A stretch of DNA of 64,000 nt, taken from assembly GCA_902805475.1 (NCBI GenBank), contig CADCSX010000010.1, forward strand, positions 1,161,001-1,225,000. Direction: 5' to 3'. Shown in pieces: positions 44,489 to 55,373 of the stretch (the first letter of the stretch is position 1; each line of letters begins with the position of its first letter). This DNA is from Entonaema liquescens (taxonomy: Eukaryota; Ascomycota; Sordariomycetes; Xylariales; Xylariaceae). Position numbers and translations under genes: made by a program. The notes beneath the pieces are model-generated. The model made no database searches and had not been told where the DNA came from. It saw nothing but the letters and a program-made list of their open reading frames with translations.

Positions 44489-45645
44489 TTTGCTTCCGGT
44501 TGTAAAAGATCGTGTATATTATTGATTTTACGGGGGAATTAAGGGTTAAACTACATCGCATACAACGCAACAAGTCTAGGGAAAATATGTAGATACTTGA
44601 GGGGGATGCGAGTTGCGAGACGCGTCGTGAGGCGCGCCACAGTTGACGTCGGTTTGCTTAAAGTACATGGGTACTTACCTACATATGTAAAGGTCCCGCA
44701 CTTAAATTGATTTGGCGCCAGTTATTTTTATAGAAGTCCGCCAGCTGCTCCCAGCTGTGGGTCCCCTTTTTATTTCTTTAATAATAAGACCTCACTTGAG
44801 TTTAAGAAGTCTTTTCAACTTAACTAACCTTGTAATAGAGTCAATTCACCCAGTTTTGTTCGAAACTTTAGACACCAATATTATACTATAAGATCTTTAT
44901 TTATTAATTGCCCACAATTACAGAAACATTCATAATCAACCACAATTTTCAATGAATAGAACAATAAGTTAGCAATTCAGTAGTTAGCTACCTGTTAGAT
45001 CCAAAACAGTATTTCATACGTGGATGATGAATACCTACCTAAATAGTGACTGTTTAGTAATAGTTCTAGTCCTAATATCAAAAATGAAACTCATATACTG
45101 TTTCTCGACAGCGCTTCTTTAGATTCTACGCTAAGTAACCACAAACACATATAGTTAAGCAGTTTTGGAAAGATGACATTAAGCCTGCAACTGTGGTTAT
45201 ATGGGTTTGTTATAGGATCCCTAAAACTAGCAGAGGCCTTGCTATATATATATATATATATATATACCATACCCTCTAGAACCCTTTTACTACTCATTCC
45301 AACAAGCAAGTAGCCACAGATGGCTAGGTGAAATGCTGCAAGACAGTCTTATGGGACTTACACCACACTCTTGAATGGGATAATGAAGTAAGAAGAGTAC
45401 AAGAAGTTGAGCAAAATAAATTCACCCAGTAATCTTACAAAGGTTAAGTACGTTCCATTTCATTGTAATTTTACGGATTTATCGAATTCTTTTTTGACAG
45501 CAGACCTTCCCACGGAACGGATTTCTGCGCCCATGTTCACACAGTTAGGCATGAGGAACTAGGTAACAGAACCAGTCATTTTTTACAATATAAATTATAC
45601 AGATTGCCGGTCTTATTACTGCTACGTCAGGATTATACATGCAAC
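44489..45645. other. Intergenic upstream of the Ame1-like gene, with (TA)12
   Basis: Promoter side of the Ame1-like gene. It includes a perfect (TA)12 microsatellite at 45243-45266. No gene seen. Confidence 0.5.
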
Positions 45646-46441
45646 ATCTAAGGTAAATCACCCATCTACGAGCTTACCCCTGAACGAGCCACGATTTCCC
45701 ATATAAAATCGCCAAAACATTATATTTTTATTTAATTTTAAAAACCCATCAACATAATAATATAAATTTAAAATAATTAATACCTTTTAATATTTTATAA
45801 TATTTAATGGAATATTTAAAAAGATTTACTAAATATTTAATAAAATATATATTTTTAAACGTTTTATTAACGTATAACATTTTTACATATAAATTATTAA
45901 CAAATTTATTAAAGATTAATATCTTTAATAACTTTTCGAATATTTATTATATAAAAATATAAAAAATGGTTTTAAATAAAAAAAAATCCAAATTAATTAA
46001 AACGATTAAAATATTACGTAATATAATTTTCTTTATTTATTTATATAATATTTTATTATATTAATATTTTAATTTAATTAAAATAATTATATTACGTAAT
46101 AATATTAATTTATATTAAATAAGAAAAATCTAAATAATCGAAATTTATTTTTCTTATTTTAATTAAACGTTTAATTATTTAATTATTTAATTTTAAAATT
46201 TATATAAAATATTAAATTATTTTAAAAAAGTTTAAATATTTTATATTTTTTTAAATATTAATAAATTAATTTTTTTTAAAATATATGTAATTATAATTTT
46301 AAAATATAATTTTAAATTAACTCTCCGATTTTTAATACTTATTTTATTTAATTAATTATAAATATGCTGTTTTAGCGATTTTATATGGGAAATCGTGGCT
46401 CGTTCAGGGGTAGGCTCGTAGATGGGTGATCTACCTTAGAT
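45646..46441. mobile_element. AT-rich TIR element, 796 bp
   Basis: The 73-bp terminal inverted repeats (45646-45718 and 46369-46441) begin ATCTAAGGTA and include CACCCATCTACGAGC and ACGAGCCACGATTTCCC. They differ at three positions, each a transition. The interior (about 45720-46360) is almost pure A/T, with no ORF. The TIRs are unrelated to those of the 28.3-kb element, so this is a second family. I find no unambiguous target-site duplication (left flank ...GCAAC, right flank CAAAG...), which leaves the exact ends uncertain by a few bases. It could be a MITE or a RIP-degraded transposon remnant. Confidence 0.82.
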
Positions 46442-48766
46442 CAAAGGATTATTTTAGTATGTAATGCCATAGGCCTCTGTAGCTAGGGTTGAGTTCCTCA
46501 TGAAACAATGAAGCTTCTTGCTCCCTCTTACATTCCACTTTGTGATATCTATCCTATTTGAAATGTCTTTCCTATTCACCGTTGAATTCAAGCTCAGCAT
46601 CTGAATGGATAGATACCCGTAGACGAGCCGTATCCAAAGCAACTACATCCACCAAACAGTTCTTTGCACAAGGAGACCCATACTGCGTATTTAATATACT
46701 AACCAACGGCACTCCGTCTCAACTAGTTAATCCAACGAACATAGCTCATGTTAGTTCATTACATGGTATTCTCAGCATAGGCACATCGTCACAACGAGTC
46801 TTTATCAGTCCCAATGTTTTGATGAACCATTTAGCTGCGTCAACTTTACTTTGAAATGTCGCCGTGCCCTCTCATTGTTATGAAAATCCCTAGTATCACC
46901 ATGAGCAATGCGTTTTCGGGGATTTGCAAGGGAAAGTATATCTTTCAATAATTATTTATTCAACAATAGTATCAAATCTATGAATATTGTACTTGCCGAT
47001 AGCAACATAGTACGGGCACCAAAAGAAGCATATCCTGACTTTTTCGTAGCGCCTCTAAACCGCTCGGCACGCCGAGGCTGGTGATTTTAGTCAAGCTAGA
47101 GTTAATAGACCAAGAGATTCGTAGTAGTAACATGCCACTCCCAACTAAACATTAAGATAGCCATCCAATTAACACAGTAAGAGAGTACCTACCAGCATAT
47201 ACAATGGTTATCTCGACGGCATTCTCTCCCTAAACGGCCATGGTATGGTGATCACCGGCGACATGGGAGGCGAGTATCCGGGACAGGCTCAAGGCTTCGG
47301 TCGTGCAACAAGCCCGTAGTTCTACCTTCATGTTGAATAGCACCCCCTTTATCTAGCCCAGTTACAGAAGACACTCCTTGTCCCAAACACGTTTCCTGAT
47401 GTCATAGGGGCCACTTTGGGGTCAGCTGCCCCCCTTTAACTACTTCTGTGCCTCCATTCTGCTAATTCACCCGTAGGCTCCTAAATGACTTTCTTCACCC
47501 TCGACGCTTTACAAGGCTTCGCGAGGCTTTACGGAGCTTTGAGTACTAATAAGGAGTCCAGTCGATACGTACCTAATACAAGATCTTGCGTTGCCTTACT
47601 CGACTGTGGCGACTGTCGTCAACTACACTACAGAGAACTGTGGTATTTGGCCTTTGAGTGGACTCAGGGGCGCCGAGAAAGCGACTGACAACAGGGAATA
47701 TCTGCCATAATGCCCACCCCTACGGGATCAACGACAAGCAAGCTATTTAATATCATTAAATATACCATTTTCTTCTTCATGATGCATTTTTACTTGAACC
47801 GTACCCCCTCCTTTACAAGTGTTTAGGGATTCAAAGCAATGGGGGATCAACAGCTACCATTATTGGGGCATGGACCAAGCTCAGATCAATTGCCATATCT
47901 TATTGTACACCATTGATGATACCATACCTGTAGTGGCTATGTAGTTACATGTACATAGGGAGAACTATAGATACTACCACTGCCCAAGAAGGCCTTAGCA
48001 ACGTAGAATACCTAAGTCTCCATGTCTACCTCCTGTATTTGGATCCCTAGGTAGGCGCGTCGGCCCTAACAGCGACTTCCTGGATGCAGTAAAACGTACC
48101 TATGGTAGTATCTTCACATCTACCAGCTGGGAATTAGGTACGTAACCATAGATATGTACTGCTAGCATTAGGTACGTCACGGAGCAACCGAGGCCAGCGA
48201 TATTTACCCACACCGCCTAGGGTTTGTGTATTAATATTCGCATCGCTTCGATAAAAATTTTTTTTTGAAGTTTCTTCCTCCCGCTCACTCCTCTTCCTAC
48301 CTTCCACACCCCTAGTATTTCGATGCGTTTTCTTTTGCGAAAGCGACGCTGATAATACTACTCTCTCTTCCCGATCTTGCTACCGTTTGGTTTTATTCAG
48401 ACGTGCCTCTACTAATAATCCCCTCTTTTCTGTTGTATTTGGATGCCCGAAGTTCTCTCGTAAGCCAACTCCCTACCTACTATCCCCTCCCCCTTATAAC
48501 TTGAGTAAAGAACCGTCTATATTAACGGATCATATGAACTAACTAGTATCAAGTTGTGCCACAAGACTTTTGATTACAACTATCTTAGGAAGCTTTTGAT
48601 ACACGCGTCATCGCTACCAAACTCATAAGTTCACCCCAGAGTTACGTTAGGTATGGTTCAACCAAAGCTGATATATTAATCATCAACACGTGTAAAGATA
48701 CTGACGAATAAATTAGTACACTCATTGCATATGTAGTTATCACGCGCTCCATTTTCAATCTTCACA
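46442..48766. other. Intergenic 2.3 kb
   Basis: Right flank of the TIR element and promoter side of the CxxC-rich gene. Short ORFs at 46558 and 47485 and a short Gly-rich coding-like stretch near 47230-47320 have no family I recognise and could be decayed coding sequence. A T/C-rich leader precedes 48767. Confidence 0.4.
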
Positions 48767-51700
48767 ATGTGCCGAGTTTCTCGACTTCGTTGCCCCTTGT
48801 GCCACGAGGTTGCGGATTACGGCTTTCGTCCTTGCAAAGATGCAGTAGAGACTGAAATGGGCCGTAATGACTACGGCAAACGAACTATCTCCGAGCCCTA
48901 TGTCCGCATGTACTGCTCAGACTTTTTCTGGCCGCCGGTTGAACCTATTCCTTTAATCAACCAACTGTGTGACCATTGCACCTTCGTACACCGTCCCGGG
49001 CGCCGAGAAGTAATCAATGGACCCCAGGTTCAGAAGGAGAAGATCCATGAAGATGGATCCGCAACATGGGTTTCGAAGGAACCATTGATACAGGATCACT
49101 GGGCGGCTCGTCTAAGCGAGGAACCTCACCGCATGCTCACACTCCGCATCCCTTACTGTCATCTTTGCGAAAAGCCCTCATTCTTTTTCCGAGAGGCTTA
49201 TGGAATTAAGGAGCATCCTAAGTTCGGCATCAAAAATGTCGAGATGGAATTCAATTCGACCCTATGGAAATGGGTATGGTTGAGACAAGGAAAAGAAGAT
49301 CTCTCCGTTCGCCTTGCTACAGGATTTATCATCAAGCCGTGCGATACCTGCGTCAACCGCGAAGTAGTACTCCGTGGAAAAGTGTGCAGGTTCACCAAGT
49401 ACTGCAAACCAATCGAGGCTTAGGAAGTCTGGAATTGGCTGAAACTACGGTGCGCAGGGAAGGCTGACTTCTGGCAACATGAGGTGCCTAACGAGGGTTT
49501 CCCTAAGACTCAACCTCCTGGCTGGGCTGAGTTCCGAAATTACATGGAAGTAGGCTGGAAGGCGAGGACCAAAGTAGAGTGGTGTCACTTCATGGATTTC
49601 GGCCCTCCGGTCAATTGCCCCCTCCCGTTCACTCTCCACGATGAGGCATTCACAAACTTGTTACAATGGAATCACCTTGCCGGAATTAGAGGGAGAGAAC
49701 CCGTAACTGCTCATCCTTCTCCTCTCCCCTGGGATGAAGAAGAAGAGTACAAGAAATTCCTATGTGAACGAGATCTCGAAGAGGCCAAGAAAGACAACAA
49801 GCTTCCAGGTGGGCCTACTAATGTATCATTGGCGGCGTGGAAGGATATGCAACAAAGGATAGATGAAGAAAACGCCAAATATCTACCTCCTCCGCCTACT
49901 CCACCTCGACGATCTCGTCGTGCTGTTCCCCGGTCTCCCCGGTCTCCTCGCGACACTCGCCCTTCCAAGCGAGGTCGACCTGTTAAGGATTCAAACACTC
50001 GAAATCCCAAGGGCGTAGCCAACCGTGACAGCAGCCAGGATGACTGGTTAGAACTCTCATTTGACGAACTAGTCCAGGATCCAGATGATTTATTTGGAGA
50101 TAAGGAGCTTGGTCTGGGGCTCTACGTTGAAAAGCCGCCTCCAAAGGAGCCCCCGAGAGAGCGCCTTGAGACAGAGCAAGGAACTTTTGAGCTTTTTGAG
50201 CCCGGCTTTTGGTTTTTGAAGGATGTAGAGCTTGGTTACAAGTTGAAGTTGCCTCTTGGTGTCGAATTAAGAGAAGAATATGAACCTGTTGGGCCTTACC
50301 AAGAGGTGGTGTATCTTGAGAACGATGATGATGCCTCCAAGATGTTAGAAGGACCTGATGTTGAGGGTGAACAGGAGATGGAGCTGCTTCTTGCCGGCAT
50401 AGACCTTGACGGCGATGATACGGAACGTGAAAGTCATGAACCGGAAGATGAGGAGACCATGGATGTGACTGACAATGACGGCTTATACAAGGATCCTAGT
50501 GCAGGAAGGGGTCAGTCTAAGCACCAGCCTGTCACTGGGGGTAACTTCTCGCGATACCCCAAAAGAAACCTCACTAAAGCGGACCCCTTTAAAGCGGATC
50601 TTGGCTACAATAAACGAGCAACTGCACCTGCGAATGTAAACCAGCAAGAAAACACAGGCAACAACAACCGGTTTGACCTCGTTCTTCGATCTAAACACAA
50701 GAATTCGCGGCCAGCCAAACAAACTTCCAAAACGAACAGTAAGAAAAATCCCAGGGGCCCTCGAGGAGATAGACGAGCTGCCAATATGGACAATGTGGAC
50801 AACAATCAGGATTCGGAAGATGTTGGACAAGCTGAAATTCTGGAGGACTTGTACAAGACATACAAGCCCCCGGAGCGCCCAACACGGGCTGACCGTGACA
50901 AGGCCGACGGAATGCTTAGACTGTTCCCCTACATGTTCTGCAACAATCGCACTAAGCTAGTTCCTAATGGCCAGGACCCTTTCTCTCGAATCGTCGAGTT
51001 TGACAACGAACAACTTGGAGTAGCCACCTTCTTCCCGGGACTAATGCCAATAATCCGCGGGTATGACATGGACAGCACGATCGGGTACGTAATGTCGGGT
51101 ATCCACGACCGCACAACCCTGGTGCCTTTTGTCCATTGGCTTCGCGTTCGTATTAGGTTTGATAGCACTTATGTCGGCGACGTGGAGCTTCATCACCTAC
51201 CAAGATCTCTCCCTCCTGCCGAGGACGCAGATCCTACGGAACTCATGATGACTCATTCTCCCTTGAGAAGTTCCATCCAACCGCCGGTAGATGTTCCCTT
51301 CGCCCCGGCTATCGGAGCCATTCCCGGTTCGATGCCTTTTGGCAGAGCGCCTCCCGTCGATGATTCTGAAGACATTCCGCCCCTGGAAAGCGCACCCCCT
51401 GCAAACGCCGCTACTGCCAACGCGGCTTCCCGCCCAATGAAGGCTTTACCAGGACATCTCTTCCAGGAAGACGGCTTGACCACCATCGAACCTTACAGGG
51501 AAGTCCGAAAGATCATCTACGGACTCGTCAAGTACAAGGGCGAGACCGTCGGCGGAATCACGGCAGATAGCTCGATTATGCTGCAACTGAGACGCACAAG
51601 ACTGTCGTGTCGGTTCTCGAAGCTATTTAAACAGAACGGCCTGACTACGGTGGTCTACAACTCTAGAAACAAATTGTTAGAGGTTTTCTACAATGGTGCT

Positions 51701-51865
51701 ATCTTTGGCCACATCACGATCGAGCACCCGACCAAAGGCTTGGAGCCTGAAGGTCATTCATCACCATCTGAACCTGAACCTGAACCTGAACCCGAAGCTG
51801 CACTTGTACCTGCACCTCCGTCTCCCCGTCGCCTCCGATCCCGACGGTCTGAGCTAGATTGGTAG
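48767..51865 (+). CDS. CxxC-rich large protein crossed by an in-frame TAG (readthrough, intron or nonsense)
   Basis: Unrecognised. Two ORFs, 48767-49423 (218 codons plus TAG) and 49424-51865, are in the same frame with only the TAG at 49421-49423 between them, and the sequence continues without loss (WNWLKLRCAGKADFWQHEVP). The first part has four CxxC pairs, CPLCHE, LCDHC, CHLCEKP and PCDTC, suggesting zinc binding. The second part has a basic Pro/Arg region (RRSRRAVPRSPRSPRD), acidic segments, a compact domain near residues 690-770 (YMFCNNRTKLVPNGQDPFSR, FFPGLMPIIRGYDMDST), and a final acidic PEPEPEPE run. The TAG could be the end of an intron: CTTAG at 49419-49423 with a GTAGTA donor at 49364 gives a 60-nt, phase-0 intron. 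A CAG-to-TAG nonsense change or readthrough remain possible. Confidence 0.65.
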
Positions 51866-53089
51866 TCTGCTGCTAGTTATTCTCGTTGCACCAATTACCA
51901 AATTTCCATATTAGCAAAATTGCGACCATAGATGGTCGACACCTGATTCATGAACATAGAGTTGCGTTGAAGATTATGTTTTACGTCCACTTGGGGACGT
52001 CTCAATGAACACGCGAAGAACTTTGAAATTCGGTATTCGACATTCGTCATTGCCACTTTGCAGACTTGTTTTACGAAGGAATGAATTGTGCTGTGAGATC
52101 ATCGAATATCTCAGGAGTGATACCTCTCAGGAGGAGAATAGAAGTTCTGAAGATTCTTTGCCACCAGATGTGAAGAGGAGGAAATGCCTGATATTTGCTG
52201 TACTCTTGCCGTTACGACCACGGTCGATTTGCAAGCCGAAAAGGCTAAAATTTTGTCTCAAGCTTTGTGTCTCAGGAGGAGGAAAACTTACGAAAATCCA
52301 GATTGTCGCAACGCTCATTACTCGTCTACTTCTTCATAATACGTTTGTCTTAGGCAGTTAATAACCCATAGTTTACCTTATATAATAGGTAGCTGATGGA
52401 CCAAATGCCACTCTTTCTCATATAAACCAGCTCACTTTTCGTAAACTGAGTTACTATATCGCGGATGATTAATTCTTGCCTTGAACTTTAATCGAGTGTT
52501 AAGCTAATTATATTTCACAGGTATGCCCTATATATATCTCTTCGGGGAGAAAAGGGGGGATGAAATTGGCTTGGTGTTGTGGCGTTCAGGGGTGAATGAA
52601 GCACGTGGGTAGTGGCTGATGACTTAATACGCCAGCCACAATGCCACTTCCATAAATGGAGCAGCCCCTGGGACACAGTGGACCTGAAATGAGGGTAAAG
52701 AGGTACGTACCGAATGTAGGTAAATTGTGCTAACCTTATTATGGTAGCTTCGGTGTAACGCTATGACCCACTTCTGGGATACACGTAATGACCGTCATCG
52801 CCCGTATCGCCGTGCACTTGCATCACCCTTTCGCGACACAATCTCCTATACTCAGCTTACAGTTTTATTAACAACATAATAACGCCGACCTTTTCTTTTT
52901 TCTTAATTTTTGTCGGAAGTTCTCTGTGAGAGTTTCCTACAAATCTTAACTAACCATCTCAAAACTCCTAAATATAAGCTTGCTTCTGCGGCTCTGACGT
53001 GCAAATCAGAGCCGCCAGAGAATATCTTCAAACTATCCCACCTATCACTAAAGAACTGCAATAGCTCCAGGGGGGGTTCTTCTGTCAAA
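51866..53089. other. Intergenic 1.2 kb
   Basis: The 3' flank of the CxxC-rich gene and promoter/5' leader of erd2. The ORF 52005-52361 (118 aa) has no recognisable product and is probably UTR. A GGGGGG run lies at 53070-53076. Confidence 0.4.
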
Positions 53090-54390
53090 ATGACTGCGTG
53101 GAATGTTAGTGTTTACTACATTTCTCCTACTTTCTCCATGAGTTATACTGATAAAACTCATCTCTTTAGATCTTCCGAATACTGGGAGATTGCTCCCATC
53201 TACTCTCCAAATGCATCCTAATCTTCGCCATCCATCGAAACCGGAGCGCTGAAGGTAAAAACCCCCTCCAAGCAAAGCTTCTCGCTCCCTCTACCCCGGA
53301 GCTTATGTCAGCTAACATGTCCTGTACAGGTGTCTCTATGATCACCCAAGCCTTCTACGCAGTCGTCTTCTGTACGAGGTACACGGATTTCTTCAGCGAG
53401 ACGTCTACCTGGAACTACTTCTTCAAGCTCTTCTACATCCTCTCCTCCTTCTACATCATCGGTATCATGCGATGGCTGTTCCCGCGTACCAGGGAGCGCG
53501 AGATATCCTGGAAGCTAGGCGCTGTGGTCCTGATGGGCTCGCTGTTCATATCTCCCTTCGTCATGCTGATCTTTGAGAAGCGCTGGGGCTTCTTCACGGT
53601 TCGTTCAGATTTCTACGAGTTATTCTTCTTCCCCTAAGAGTAATACCCCGCCCTCAGTTAGGAGGTAGCTAATATTCGCGCGCCAATATAGTGGATGTAC
53701 GACTTCTCCCTCATTCTCGAGTCCGTCTGCGTGCTCCCCCAACTCCTCCTCCTGCGCCAGACCAACGTCCCGACCGTCATCGACTCCTTCTACCTACTGA
53801 CGCTCGGCTCGTACCGCGGATTATACATCCTCAACTGGATCTGGCGAGAACTCGACGTCAACGACCGAAAGCCCAACGCCGTGTCCGTCATCTTCGGCAT
53901 CATCCAGACGGCCCTGTACGTCGACTTCTTCTGGGTGTACTACACGCGCCAGCGCGTCAAGCTCCGGGCCGGCGGCATCGTCGACTCGGACGACATCCGC
54001 CGCGGGTGGCTGCTCAACCGCATCTTCGGGCACAAGCGCTTCCAGGCCGCCGAGACGGACGACGAGGAGAGCGCCCCGGCTCTCGGCAACGGCAACGGGC
54101 AGCAGCGCAGATCGAAGTGGGGTTCTAGGGGTATATCGATCAGCGCTGACGAGGGCATCCACGAGCACGAACAGCGGCAGAACCACAGCGACGACGATGA
54201 CGACTTCAACGACGCGGCTGTCGATCCTGATGCTAGGATGAAAGACCCCGATGAGCTTGCTCGAGCCCTCGACGATGACGACGATGATGATGATGACGAG
54301 GGATTACAGGGGCCGACTTCGTCGTCGCATGCGGAGCCGAGTAAGAGCTCGAATGGGGTTACTAATGGAAGCGAGTGGCGGGAGGGCTAG
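53090..54390 (+). CDS. erd2: Erd2-type ER-retention (HDEL/KDEL) receptor with acidic tail
   Basis: Seven-helix Golgi-to-ER retrieval receptor, 355 aa. Exons: 53090-53104 (15 nt), 53170-53254, 53330-53598 and 53692-54390; all phases agree. Family sequence: NIFRILGDCSHLLSKCILIF, HRNRSAEGVSMITQAFYAVV, CTRYTDFF, YNWNYFFK-like TWNYFFKLFYILSS, then WMYDFSLILESVCVLPQLLL, GSYRGLYILNWIWRE and FWVYYTRQRVK at the last helix. Unlike the roughly 220-residue yeast and animal receptors, about 110 extra cytosolic residues follow, rich in Asp/Glu with an uninterrupted Asp run near residue 315. Such tails occur in other filamentous fungi. No other secretory-pathway gene is adjacent. Confidence 0.92.
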
Positions 54391-55373
54391 GCCCGATGAG
54401 TCTTCATAGGTACACTACCCGTTACTCAAATGACCACAAGGGAGGTCGAGAGGGGATACGACAGCGCAGAGGAGTTTGGCTCTTCCGCGCTAGGAGAAAG
54501 ATCGGATGGAGAAGTGTGTTAACTAGTTAAGCTAATTGTACTGTTTACATAACGGCGGTTTACGGACGAGGCGTACGCGCGACGGGAGTCATGGTTTGTT
54601 CATGTCACGGGATTATTTGGAAGGATATTTGCTGGAAGATGCCATTTCTTCCCATCCTGTATCGCCTGCTAGGGAGACGATATAAGAACCGTTGTATAGC
54701 AATAGGCGAGCGAAAGTAGGGAATCGACTGACTTCGATGGAATTGGGTCGGGGATTAATTGGTGATTGTGTGATTTGTTTTGTTTGCGTTGCTTGTCTCT
54801 ACGATTACCGAGCCGGATCCATAATGTTAGGAGAGAAGAGGAGCGAAAATACCTGATCTTGCAAAGGGTTTCTAGGGTGTGGAATTGCGAGTCAAGAGGA
54901 CCATTATAGCATTGAGCTAGAATAGAAGCTATTCCATAACGAAACAGCGTACCTGACGCTACCTAGATCCGCCGTCGCTGTCTAAAATAGTGCCCAACCG
55001 CTAGTCCGAGTACCTCTTCTGGTTACTCCTAGTTACATGTAGATATGTGCAAACAAGGAAACGATGAATAGACGCTACCATATGTTTAGTCCAACATATA
55101 TCATTCACCTACATTCGTACGCTTAAACCTACCTCCTTACCTACATGTGTCGTGCCTATCTACCTCAATCCACCCTCCACTCCAACAGTACGTATCTTTG
55201 TACAGGTATACATAAAATATATAGGAAGACTTATTTAGCTTGCTGACTCGTCTAATTACTCATATATTGGGCTATATATACCCACTAAATGCCAATAATA
55301 AGCTGAGAATCGCACCCTTTCTATCCGGCTAATCCAGCTGAAAAGAGACGTTGTGCTGACTATACTCGTGTCC
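54391..55373. other. Intergenic, convergent 3' flanks of erd2 and GH76 gene
   Basis: Both genes point inward; the interval holds their 3' UTRs. No gene, RNA or repeat recognised. Confidence 0.4.

Noticed and set aside
52005..52361. 118-aa ORF with ATG after the CxxC-rich gene
   Set aside because: No family match, probably 3' flank or UTR sequence.
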